Of a stretch of DNA of 14,005 nucleotides, positions 1 to 7,494 are shown one piece after another. Location: assembly GCA_964502525.1 (NCBI GenBank), contig CAZCXH010000134.1, positions 1 through 14,005 on the forward strand. The letters run 5' to 3'. The notes under the pieces are model-generated. The model was not told the origin of the DNA. It worked only from the letters and a program-made list of their open reading frames with translations, and made no database searches. A program made the position numbers and the translations under genes. Position 1 is the stretch's first letter. Each line of letters begins with the position of its first letter. Origin of the DNA: DATLYB01 sp964502525 (lineage in GTDB: Bacteria; Bacteroidota; Bacteroidia; Chitinophagales; CAIOSU01).

Positions 1-86
1 GGGACAGAGACTACCTTCTCAAGATTCTTAAAATTTAGATGCGATTGCCCTGCCGGCATTATCAGCAGGGACATTATCAGCCTCAT
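1..86 (-). CDS. Possible N-terminus of an unidentified gene, cut by the window edge
   Basis: Reading the minus strand from the ATG at 86 gives 28 codons without a stop up to the window edge. The peptide begins MRLIMSLLIMPAGQSHLNF and continues with a charged stretch ending near KVVSVP. It would be transcribed divergently from the fluoride channel gene. I do not recognise the family. An internal ATG at residue 5 is an equally plausible start. The first codons contain two copies of a 10-bp repeat (57-66 and 72-81), which explains the repeated Leu-Ile-Met pattern. Only an open frame and plausible composition support it, so it may be non-coding. Confidence 0.35.
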   Translation of the reverse strand, partial: MRLIMSLLIMPAGQSHLNFKNLEKVVSV

Positions 87-151
87 TTTTCGATCAGTTT
101 TTGCATATAAATGCCATAATTGCAAATGAACTACTTTCGCTCATCTCAGCA

Positions 152-523
152 ATGAAGACCATGCTTATTATTGGAATGGGTGGATTTATAGGCTCTGTCC
201 TCCGTTATATGACCACGCAATTCATTCAGTTGAAATATCTTACAAATTTTCCGTACGGCACGCTTGCAGTGAATGTTGCAGGATGTTTCATTATCGGTGT
301 GTTGTTTGGTTTATCACTAAGTGGAAAAATTACGTCACAATGGCGCATGTTTCTTGCTACCGGTATTTGCGGTGGATTTACCACCTTTTCTGCGTTCTCT
401 CAGGAAACCGTTATGCTGATGCGCGAAGAACAAGTGTTCCTTGCGCTGCTTTACATAACCTCAAGCGTACTGATCGGACTTGCTGCAACATTTATGGGAA
501 TAGCACTGGCAAGGTTGGTGTGA
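152..523 (+). CDS. crcB: CrcB/FluC-type fluoride ion channel
   Basis: This is a small integral membrane protein that exports fluoride passively. Family members work as antiparallel dual-topology dimers and protect enolase and pyrophosphatase from fluoride. From the ATG at 152 it is 123 residues, the usual length, with four hydrophobic segments (about 3-20, 35-54, 64-85, 96-119). Family motifs are clear: GGFIGSVLRY at 10-19, PYGTLAVN with a following glycine-rich helix at 34-49, and GGFTTFSAF at 74-82, which carries the two pore phenylalanines F79 and F82. The frame stays open to an upstream ATG at 101, but those extra 17 residues are not typical of the family, so 152 is preferred (161 is also possible). 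The gene stands alone and converges on rnr with a 16-bp gap. I see no fluoride riboswitch in the bases upstream. Confidence 0.93.
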   Translation: MKTMLIIGMGGFIGSVLRYMTTQFIQLKYLTNFPYGTLAVNVAGCFIIGVLFGLSLSGKITSQWRMFLATGICGGFTTFSAFSQETVMLMREEQVFLALLYITSSVLIGLAATFMGIALARLV

Positions 524-539
524 TGGGCGCACCGGACGT

Positions 540-2801
540 TCATTCCGCCAGCTCCATATCTATCGTCCTGTTTTCCAAATTGGTGTCAATGACACGCACC
601 TTGATTTCATCGCCCAGCCTGTATGTTGTTCCTTCATCCTGGTCAACCAGGCTGTAATTGGCCTCATCAAATGTAAAATTTCCTTCACCCAGATTTTTAG
701 TATGAACGAAACCTTCGCATTTGGTCTCGGTCATTTCCACGTAAATACCTTTATAGACCACACCTGAAATAATCCCGTCATATTCATTGCCGATCTTATC
801 ACTCATGAATTCCACCTGCTTGTATTTCACCGACTCGCGTTCGGCTTCCATTGCGCTGCGCTCGCGGTTGGATGAGTGGATGCAAAGCTGTTCAAGATTA
901 TCTTTTTGATAAAGGATTTCAGCGTTGTTGAGGCATTGATCCAAAATACGGTGTGCCAGCATGTCGGGATAGCGCCTGATGGGTGACGTGAAATGCGAGT
1001 AATGTTCGAATGCCAATCCGAAGTGCCCGATGTTTTTGGTGCTGTATGCAGCTTTTGCCATTGAGCGAATCGCGATCTGCTCGATCACGTTTTGTTCTTT
1101 CTTTCCACGCACCATTTTTATGAGGCGGTTCAACTGGTCGGCAATTTCTTCCGGCTCGGTGAACTTGATGTTGTATCCAAAGTTTTTTGCAAACTGTGAA
1201 AACAATTCTAGTTTCAGCATATCCGGGCTGTCATGGATTCGGTAAACGAACGGAGCAGGCTGCTTGCCGTGCCGGAGCTTAGCCGCGTATTTCCCTACAT
1301 ATTTATTGGAAAGCAGCATGAAGTCTTCAATCAGCCAGTTGGCATCGGTCATTTCTTTCAGCACGACTTCAACCGGAAAACCTTTTTCATCCAGTTTGAA
1401 TTTTACCTCGGTGGTTTCAAAAGGAATGGAACCGTGTTTTATGCGCTCATTGCGCAGATTGCGCGCAAGCGAATTAAGCGTTTGCAATTCTTTGGCAAAA
1501 ACCCCTTTGCCTGTCTCAAGCCCCTGTTGCGCTTCTTTGTAGGTAAATCGTTTTTGCGATCGGATGATGGTTTTCCCATACCACACTTCGAGAACCTTCG
1601 CGTTTTCATCGAGCTCGAACACTGTGGAGAAACAAAGTTTGTCTTCATCCGGTCGCAGCGAGCAGACTTTGTTGGAAAGTTTTTCCGGAAGCATCGGCAG
1701 CACCCGGTCAACGAGGTAAACCGAAGTAGCGCGTTCGGCTGCATCATTGTCTAATGCGGAACCCGGCTTCACGTAATGCGTTACATCAGCGATGTGCACA
1801 CCCACCTCCCAGTTTCCATTTGGAAGTCTCTGAATGGAGAGCGCGTCATCAAAATCCTTTGCATCATCGGGGTCAATCGTCAGTGTGGTGATGCTGCGGA
1901 AGTCGCGCCTGCGCTTTATTTCTTCCTCTGAAATCTCATCAGGGATTTTTTCGGATTCTCTCAGCGCTTCCTGCGAAAAGCTCAATGGGAACCCGTTCTC
2001 AATCAGGATGGATTTCATTTCGATGTCGTTTCTGCCTGATTCGCCCAGCACTTCCACAATCTCACCGGCAGGGCTTTTCGATTCGATGGGCCAATGCGTG
2101 ATGATGGCAATCGCTTTGTCGTGGTTCCTGGCTTCTTTAAGTTTGTCAAGCGGAATGTAAATGTCATGCAGCATGTTCCTGCGATCGGGAATCAGGAAGG
2201 CAAATTTGGGCGAAACATGCACCGTGCCAAGGAACCTGTTGTTCGCGCGCTTGACGATTTCTACCACCTCCCCATCCATCTTGCCGTTCGTCCGCACTTT
2301 GACCACTGCAACCTTCACCGTATCGCCATCCAATGCGCGGTGCAATTTTGGCGAGCTGACAAAAATGTCATGTTCCAAATCCTTTACAGTGACGAATGCA
2401 TAGCCGTATTTGGTCATTTCCAAAGTGCCTTCGTATGCGTTCGCGCCATGCTTCTTTTTATGGTTTTGCGAATGCTGCTTTGATTGATACGGCAGATGCA
2501 CCCGGCTTCCATCAATCATGATTTTTCCTTCCTTCTCCAGTTCTGAAATCGCGAGTCCCATCTCCTGCTTGCTGAATTCATGGATGAATTTCTTGTAAAT
2601 GCTCTTGCGCGCGAATTTCTTTCCGGGAGCGCTTTTGAGATGCTGCAAGAGGCGATTATTAAAAGTTAGCGGGAGATGGCGCTCTTTATCCTGAGGCGCG
2701 GATAGATTCTCTTTTTTGATTGGCTTATTTCCTTTTCTTTCAAAGGAACGATTTGAAGGAGAGAACTTTTTAAATCTGCCCTTTTGTTTTTTGTGTTTCA
2801 A
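540..2801 (-). CDS. rnr: Ribonuclease R (RNB-family 3'-5' exoribonuclease)
   Basis: RNase R is a processive, magnesium-dependent 3'-5' exoribonuclease that degrades structured RNA. The 753-residue product has the full domain order: a lysine/arginine-rich extension (1-45), a winged-helix-like region (about 45-105), cold-shock domains (about 120-285), the RNB catalytic domain (about 298-630) and a C-terminal S1 domain (about 669-753). The catalytic signature TIDPDDAKDFDDA is at 308-320, giving metal-binding candidates D310, D316, D318 and D319. The start codon appears to be TTG (2799-2801), because an in-frame TAA immediately precedes it and the next in-frame methionine, residue 81, would remove the winged helix. 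The nearby ATG at 2808 is out of frame. The peptide ABC ATPase gene lies just downstream of the promoter side in the same orientation, 71 bp away. Confidence 0.96.
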   Translation of the reverse strand: MKHKKQKGRFKKFSPSNRSFERKGNKPIKKENLSAPQDKERHLPLTFNNRLLQHLKSAPGKKFARKSIYKKFIHEFSKQEMGLAISELEKEGKIMIDGSRVHLPYQSKQHSQNHKKKHGANAYEGTLEMTKYGYAFVTVKDLEHDIFVSSPKLHRALDGDTVKVAVVKVRTNGKMDGEVVEIVKRANNRFLGTVHVSPKFAFLIPDRRNMLHDIYIPLDKLKEARNHDKAIAIITHWPIESKSPAGEIVEVLGESGRNDIEMKSILIENGFPLSFSQEALRESEKIPDEISEEEIKRRRDFRSITTLTIDPDDAKDFDDALSIQRLPNGNWEVGVHIADVTHYVKPGSALDNDAAERATSVYLVDRVLPMLPEKLSNKVCSLRPDEDKLCFSTVFELDENAKVLEVWYGKTIIRSQKRFTYKEAQQGLETGKGVFAKELQTLNSLARNLRNERIKHGSIPFETTEVKFKLDEKGFPVEVVLKEMTDANWLIEDFMLLSNKYVGKYAAKLRHGKQPAPFVYRIHDSPDMLKLELFSQFAKNFGYNIKFTEPEEIADQLNRLIKMVRGKKEQNVIEQIAIRSMAKAAYSTKNIGHFGLAFEHYSHFTSPIRRYPDMLAHRILDQCLNNAEILYQKDNLEQLCIHSSNRERSAMEAERESVKYKQVEFMSDKIGNEYDGIISGVVYKGIYVEMTETKCEGFVHTKNLGEGNFTFDEANYSLVDQDEGTTYRLGDEIKVRVIDTNLENRTIDMELAE

Positions 2802-2872
2802 TTAACATGATTAAATGGTAAACGAATTTAAGTGAGAAGGGTAATAAGATTTTACATGAATGCTGCCGGAAG

Positions 2873-4672
2873 TTATCTCACCGCTGCCGCCCTCTCATTC
2901 ATCCTCCGCTCAATGTCTTCCAGTCGTCCCTTCGGGATGGCGTTAATCAGCTTCTTAGTGTATTCGCGCTGCGGATGGTTATAGATTTCGTCAGCGGGAC
3001 CCATCTCCTCGATTTTGCCCTTGTCCATCACCACCATGCGGTCAGACATGAATTTCACGACAGACAGGTCATGCGAGATGAAAATGTACGTGAACTCAAA
3101 CTCGTTCCGCAGTTGGATTAACAGGTTCAGCACCTGCGCCTGCACGGAAACGTCCAATGCTGAAACAGATTCATCGCAGATGATGAACTTGGGATTCAAC
3201 GCAAGCGCGCGGGCGATGCAAATGCGTTGTCTTTGCCCGCCTGAAAATTCATGCGGGTAGCGGTTGAAATGCTCTTCTCTCAGATTTACTTTTTTTAATA
3301 AATCCAAAACTTTCTGCTTGCGCTCCGCATCACTTCCATGCAGGTTATGCACCTTCATCGGCTCCATAATGGCGCCACCGATGGTCATGCGCGGGTTGAG
3401 CGAAGAGTAGGGGTCCTGAAAAATAATTTGCATGTCTTCGCGCAGCTTGTTCATCTGAGCATTCGGCAGTGAAAACAAATCTGTGCCATTATAATATACC
3501 TTGCCTTCATGCGCTTCTGCCAGCCGCAGAATGGTTCTTCCCAAAGTTGTTTTGCCGCATCCGGACTCTCCCACCAATCCCAGCGTTTCTCCCGGATAAA
3601 CATCAAACGAGACATCGTCAACCGCCTTCACATAGTCCAAAATTTTTCCAAAGAAATTTCTCTTTGACGGGAAGTAGGTTTTCAGGTTGCGCACTTCGAG
3701 AAGGGGCTTCTTCTGCTGCAATTCATCATAGCGCTTCCTGGTTTCTTCTTTCGTGACGATTACGTTATTGATAACCTTGTCAATGGAGGTTTCGAGTACT
3801 TTCATGTTGCCTTGCTCATCTTCGCTCATGAAGTCGGCAATGACCGGAAGCCTGCGCAGCCGCGTATTAAGCGGGGGACGGCAAGCCATCAAGCCTTTGG
3901 TATAAGGATGCTGCGGGTTGGAGAAGATGTCCTTGATTTTACCCTGTTCCACAATTTTCCCTTTGTACATGACCAGCACCCGGTCGGCAATTTCTGCAAT
4001 GACGCCCAGATCATGCGTAATAAATATGATGGACATATCCATCATGTCGCGGAGATGGCGCATCAAATCAAGAATTCTTGCCTGCACGGTTACATCAAGC
4101 GCTGTGCTGGGCTCATCGGCAATCAGTATCCCCGGCTCGCACGACATCGCCATGGCTATCATCACGCGCTGCTTCTGCCCACCGGAGAGTTGGTGGGGAT
4201 ATGCGCTGAAAATCCTATCAGGACTTGGCAACTCCACTTTTTTGAAAAGATCGAGGGTGAGCTCTTTAGCCTGCTGCTTGGTTTTTTTCTGATGGAGGAT
4301 AATGGCTTCCATCACCTGGTCGCCACAAGTGAAAACCGGGTTCAGCGAAGTCATCGGCTCCTGGAAAATCATCGAGATTTCATTGCCGCGATATTTCCTC
4401 ATTTCCGCTTCGGACAGTTTCAGCAAATCAACAGGCCCTGAATGTTTTGAATGGAAAATGATTTCACCCGACTTGATTTTTCCGGGAGGATTGGGGATCA
4501 GGCGCATCACCGACAGAGAAGTCACCGACTTGCCGGATCCGGATTCGCCAACAATGCCAATGGTTTCACCACGATTAAGGGTGAAACTGATGTCGTTTAC
4601 AGCAGTTACGGTTCCTTCGTCCGTCTTAAACTCGGTGACGAGGTTTTTTACTTCTAAGAGAGTGTTCCCCAT
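2873..4672 (-). CDS. Double-domain ABC transporter ATPase, peptide/nickel (Dpp/Opp/Gsi) type
   Basis: This cytoplasmic energy subunit has two complete ATPase domains in one 599-residue chain, equivalent to DppD and DppF fused, as in GsiA or YejF. Domain 1 (about 5-275) has Walker A GESGSGKS at 42-49, signature LSGGQ at 162-166, Walker B ILIADEP near 182-188 and switch histidine H220. Domain 2 (about 324-580) has Walker A GESGCGKT at 368-375, signature FSGGQ at 476-480, Walker B FIICDE at 496-501 and H534. Each domain is followed by the oligopeptide-type C-terminal extension (HPYTKGLM at 255-262 and a matching REYTKKL at 569-575). Both catalytic sites look intact. The usual permease and binding-protein genes are absent from the neighbourhood, so the substrate is unknown; peptide uptake or export is inferred from family. 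The start ATG at 4672 fits the family N-terminus. Confidence 0.94.
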   Translation of the reverse strand: MGNTLLEVKNLVTEFKTDEGTVTAVNDISFTLNRGETIGIVGESGSGKSVTSLSVMRLIPNPPGKIKSGEIIFHSKHSGPVDLLKLSEAEMRKYRGNEISMIFQEPMTSLNPVFTCGDQVMEAIILHQKKTKQQAKELTLDLFKKVELPSPDRIFSAYPHQLSGGQKQRVMIAMAMSCEPGILIADEPSTALDVTVQARILDLMRHLRDMMDMSIIFITHDLGVIAEIADRVLVMYKGKIVEQGKIKDIFSNPQHPYTKGLMACRPPLNTRLRRLPVIADFMSEDEQGNMKVLETSIDKVINNVIVTKEETRKRYDELQQKKPLLEVRNLKTYFPSKRNFFGKILDYVKAVDDVSFDVYPGETLGLVGESGCGKTTLGRTILRLAEAHEGKVYYNGTDLFSLPNAQMNKLREDMQIIFQDPYSSLNPRMTIGGAIMEPMKVHNLHGSDAERKQKVLDLLKKVNLREEHFNRYPHEFSGGQRQRICIARALALNPKFIICDESVSALDVSVQAQVLNLLIQLRNEFEFTYIFISHDLSVVKFMSDRMVVMDKGKIEEMGPADEIYNHPQREYTKKLINAIPKGRLEDIERRMNERAAAVR

Positions 4673-4726
4673 TAAAAATTAATGGCTAAAATAGATGGAA
4701 ATGTTGGTTTGAACAATGAATAGCTC

Positions 4727-5137
4727 TTAGTTGTAAGGTTTGATGCGTTGAATTACGGCAAGAGCACTATCCAATCCTTCATTGATAACATTAACATTCG
4801 GGAAACCTTCGTAATAACCAAGAAGATGCAATACATCATACGCAGTATTCACTTCATTCATCAACTTAAAGTCAATCTTGCGGAGCTGGTCTCTATACCA
4901 TTCAATGCTTCTCCTTTTTGCTTTTGGCGGGGCAATGTTTTTAATTTTAAAAAGAGTATCCAGCGCCAACAGCATGCCGCTATATGCCGTAGCTGAACCG
5001 GTTTTTACGTACTTCCTATCCTGGTAATATTTACCAGACTTTCCGGCTTTCTGCAATGACTGCCTGGCATTTTCCAGGTACCGCATGGCTTCGTTGTATG
5101 TCGCTTTTTTCAGTTCGCTTTTTTTCTGAGTGCTCAT
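4727..5137 (-). CDS. DUF5618-like small helical protein
   Basis: This 136-residue soluble protein has no signal peptide. It looks wholly helical and matches from memory the DUF5618 group of Bacteroidota: a lysine-rich start, EAMRYLENARQSL near residue 16, YYQDRKYVKTGSATAYSG near 37-54, a leucine-rich helix following it, and a C-terminal YYEGFPNVNVINEGLD near 108-123. The regularly spaced helices and HEPN-like length suggest a helical bundle, but no catalytic motif (such as RxxxxH) is visible. The function is unknown. Its ATG follows the exonuclease stop codon after a single base, which strongly suggests co-transcription and perhaps translational coupling with the exonuclease and methyltransferase. 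Confidence 0.85.
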   Translation of the reverse strand: MSTQKKSELKKATYNEAMRYLENARQSLQKAGKSGKYYQDRKYVKTGSATAYSGMLLALDTLFKIKNIAPPKAKRRSIEWYRDQLRKIDFKLMNEVNTAYDVLHLLGYYEGFPNVNVINEGLDSALAVIQRIKPYN

Positions 5138-5138
5138 G

Positions 5139-5900
5139 TTACAAATTTAATCCAGGATTTGCTTGCACCCCTCCGTTAGTCATCACAATATCCTTTTCGC
5201 TCATCAGCGGCAATCCTTTGAATCTAAGGAGTAATTGCGCAACGGTCACCGCATCTTTCTGGCAATATTTCACGATGCGCGGCAGATTTTTCTCCTGCCA
5301 GAACACGCGCGCCACATCGCTGCCGTCAATATCGTCTTTGGGAGTTTGGATGTTGAAGATGGCAGCAAGCAGCTTCAGCGAGGTGTAGCTTTTCACGTCA
5401 CCGAATTTCCAAAGTTGCATCGTGTCAATATGCTGAACTTCCCAGGGTTTTTTTCCAAACAAGTCAAGGATGGCGGGCAGGTTGATTCCGTTCACGAGCA
5501 TTCTTCTGCACAGATAGGGAATGTCAAACTCCCTGATGTTATGTCCGCACAGCCCATGCTCGCTGGAGGAATAGTGCTTGTCAAGCATGTCCTTGAATTG
5601 CAGGAGAATCTCTTTCTCATTTTCGGATGCGTAAGTCTTTACCCTGAATGAATAACTTCCCGGATAAGATTTTTTAAAATATCCCGCTGAAATGCAAATC
5701 ACTTTGCCAAACTCTGCATAGATGCCTGCCCTTTCATAGAAGTGGTCATCGGGAACAGTACCTTCATCTTTTTTAATTCTTTTGGATTTTTGCTCCCATA
5801 ACGCCTTCAGCGGCTCCTGAAGATCACTGAAATTTGCTGTCTGCGGAACGGTTTCAATGTCGAACACCAGCAGATTTTCGAGGATAATGCTTTCAAGCAT
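5139..5900 (-). CDS. DEDDy 3'-5' exonuclease related to the DNA polymerase B proofreading domain
   Basis: This 253-residue stand-alone exonuclease resembles the group annotated as predicted 3'-5' exonuclease related to the PolB exonuclease domain (DNA_pol_B_exo2-like). All three exonuclease motifs are visible: ExoI FDIE with D14 and E16, ExoII HNIREFD with N121 and D126, and ExoIII YCQKD with Y212 and D216, which makes it the DEDDy class. It should hydrolyse DNA (possibly RNA) 3' ends with two metal ions. No polymerase domain is attached. The start ATG at 5900 lies inside the last codons of the methyltransferase gene (8-bp overlap), and the stop is 1 bp before the DUF5618-like gene, so it is the middle gene of a tight three-gene operon. 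Confidence 0.92.
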   Translation of the reverse strand: MLESIILENLLVFDIETVPQTANFSDLQEPLKALWEQKSKRIKKDEGTVPDDHFYERAGIYAEFGKVICISAGYFKKSYPGSYSFRVKTYASENEKEILLQFKDMLDKHYSSSEHGLCGHNIREFDIPYLCRRMLVNGINLPAILDLFGKKPWEVQHIDTMQLWKFGDVKSYTSLKLLAAIFNIQTPKDDIDGSDVARVFWQEKNLPRIVKYCQKDAVTVAQLLLRFKGLPLMSEKDIVMTNGGVQANPGLNL

Positions 5901-6486
5901 TGATTTTCTTTTTCACAAGATTAATAAATAACTCCCTCCCTTTCCTCGGTTCAATCGAATTATAGCACCGCTCAAAATGCCTGAAGCTAAAATAAGGAGC
6001 AAAATATTTCCGGTACTCTTTTCTTGTGCCGCCAAACGGTGGATGGTCATTATTCAGCTTGTCATCGAATAACACGCCCGCCAGCCTGCCGCCATCATTC
6101 AGCAAATCAAAAACTTTGCGGGCATAAGCGCTGCGCAATTCCGGATTGATGGCGCAGAAGAATGTCTGCTCGATTATCAGGTCATATTTGCCGCGGTGTT
6201 TGAAAAAATCGCTGCGAACAAGATGATTGGCCGGAAAATCTTTCACACGTTTGCGGAAGTGTTCAAGAGGTTTGGCAGCCCAGTCAAGGAGAAAAACGCG
6301 TGTAAAGCCGTTTTTGAAAAGGTATTCGGCTTCGTAGCCGTTTCCTCCTCCGGGAATCAAAATTTTCAACCGTTTATCAGAAAGCGTGTCAAAAAAGGTT
6401 TTGAGCGGAAGCGATGCTGCACCTATGTCCCAGCCTGTTTCTTTTTTCAGATAACGCCTATTCCACGAATCGGGTGTTAATTCCAT
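5893..6486 (-). CDS. SAM-dependent methyltransferase, thiopurine methyltransferase (TPMT)-like
   Basis: The 197-residue protein resembles the TPMT superfamily branch of class I methyltransferases. Visible features are the N-terminal W8...RY...TGWDIG (8-22), the SAM-binding glycine loop LIPGGGNGYEAEYL (43-56), an acidic residue D68 at the end of the second strand, DLIIEQTFFCAI (102-113), a GGRLAGVLF strand segment (132-140) and the family-typical HPPFGGTRKEYRKYF (148-162). Members methylate small thiol, selenium, tellurium or halide substrates; which one is used here cannot be told. It is the first gene of a trio with the exonuclease and DUF5618-like genes, and its stop overlaps the exonuclease start. 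It diverges from the coiled-coil gene across a 75-bp spacer that must hold both promoters. Confidence 0.9.
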   Translation of the reverse strand: MELTPDSWNRRYLKKETGWDIGAASLPLKTFFDTLSDKRLKILIPGGGNGYEAEYLFKNGFTRVFLLDWAAKPLEHFRKRVKDFPANHLVRSDFFKHRGKYDLIIEQTFFCAINPELRSAYARKVFDLLNDGGRLAGVLFDDKLNNDHPPFGGTRKEYRKYFAPYFSFRHFERCYNSIEPRKGRELFINLVKKKINA

Positions 6487-6520
6487 TTTTTTAGCTTACG
6501 AAATATATGCAAATAGTTAT

Positions 6521-6528
6521 TAGCTTTG
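6521..6528 (+). promoter_or_regulatory. Candidate Bacteroidota -7 promoter element
   Basis: TAGCTTTG matches the Bacteroidota -7 consensus TAnnTTTG and lies 33 bp before the ATG of the coiled-coil gene, a sensible leader length. No good TTTG -33 box is visible at the expected spacing, so this is only a candidate. The minus-strand promoter for the methyltransferase must share the same 75-bp spacer, but I could not identify it. Confidence 0.25.
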
Positions 6529-6561
6529 GGGCGGTTTTGAAAAAAGCAAATCTATATACAA

Positions 6562-7473
6562 ATGAACGCACAATCTCAGGATAGCAAAAAGACATTTTAT
6601 ATAGTTCTGATTATTATTCTTATCCTCCTGAACGGATTTTTTGCTTACAACAACTATAAGTCAAGAGAGAAAAATCTGGCGCTGGAGGCTGAAAAGACCG
6701 CTCTTACCGCTGATCTTGACAGCGTTGATGCGGTGCTCGCGGTTACCAACCAAAGGTTGGATTCCCTTGCGGGAACAAACACCGAGCTTAGCAGCGAACT
6801 GATGCAGATAAAAAAGGACCTGGAAGACAAGCGCTCGCAGATCGAAAGCCTGCTGAAGGATAAGAAGGAGCTTGACCGGGCGCGGGCATTGCTCAAATCG
6901 CTCAAAGCAGACAATCAAAAGTATCTTGCCCAAATTGACTCGATGAACGCAAAGATTGTTGCGCTCACTGACACCGTCAGGGCTAAGGAGGCGATCAACG
7001 TTCAATTGCAAACTGAGAAATCGCAGCTTTTATCCGAAAAAACGGTGCTGACCAGAAAGGTTGCGCTCAGTTCGTTGCTGATACCGGAAAACGTGAGAGC
7101 TACAGGCATCTTTATGAAATCAAACGACCGGGAAGTGCCGACCACAAAAGCGAAAAAAACGGAAAAGTTGAAAGTATGCTTTGATGTGCCTGAGAACAGG
7201 GGAGTTGACCCTGGTGAGAAGGTGATATTGGTGCGCATATTGAACCCGCAGGGGGCAACAATAGCAATTGAGTCATCGGGGTCAGGAATGTTTACGACTG
7301 AAACTGGCGAACAGCAGCAATACACCACAACGGCTCCCTTCACCTACAGCAATCAAAAGCAAAATGTCTGCGTCCAATGGTCGCAGACGCAGGGTTATGG
7401 CGAAGGCACCTACAAAGTTTACTTCTATCAGGACGGGCACGAATTGGGAAGTTCGGAGTTTGAGCTGAAGTAA
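6562..7473 (+). CDS. Membrane-anchored coiled-coil protein of unknown function
   Basis: The 303-residue protein has a short polar N-terminus, a single hydrophobic segment (about 11-29, very rich in Ile/Leu) and then a long heptad-like charged region (about 33-165) that should form a coiled coil. A C-terminal domain (about 175-303) with alternating hydrophobic strands follows, including KLKVCFDVPENRGV near 202 and EKVILVRILNPQG near 219-231. The topology suggests an inner-membrane anchor with the coiled coil and beta domain in the periplasm. Proteins with this layout are common in Bacteroidota and are often mislabelled as chromosome-segregation or SMC-like proteins. The function is unknown. 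The ATG at 6562 fits the anchor. It converges with the nucleotide-sugar dehydrogenase across 21 bp, where only a weak 4-bp hairpin (CCGG-TTTT-CCGG) is visible. Confidence 0.88.
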   Translation: MNAQSQDSKKTFYIVLIIILILLNGFFAYNNYKSREKNLALEAEKTALTADLDSVDAVLAVTNQRLDSLAGTNTELSSELMQIKKDLEDKRSQIESLLKDKKELDRARALLKSLKADNQKYLAQIDSMNAKIVALTDTVRAKEAINVQLQTEKSQLLSEKTVLTRKVALSSLLIPENVRATGIFMKSNDREVPTTKAKKTEKLKVCFDVPENRGVDPGEKVILVRILNPQGATIAIESSGSGMFTTETGEQQQYTTTAPFTYSNQKQNVCVQWSQTQGYGEGTYKVYFYQDGHELGSSEFELK

Positions 7474-7494
7474 GGTTCCGGTTTTCCGGCAGGT

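Noticed and set aside
1..151. Possible fluoride riboswitch ahead of crcB
   Set aside because: The conserved fluoride-aptamer pseudoknot pattern is not visible. The inverted repeat at 48-53/65-70 lies within the divergent frame and is not of the right form.
1233..1754. Long plus-strand frame opposite rnr
   Set aside because: It is antisense to the conserved RNB domain and its peptide has no family features; it is a shadow of the real gene.
3812..4441. 209-codon plus-strand frame opposite the ABC ATPase gene
   Set aside because: It lies wholly antisense to conserved ATPase motifs and is explained by codon bias of that gene.
7480..7494. Bidirectional terminator between the coiled-coil gene and the dehydrogenase
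   Set aside because: Only a 4-bp CCGG stem with a TTTT loop is visible and no run of T follows, so it is too weak to call.
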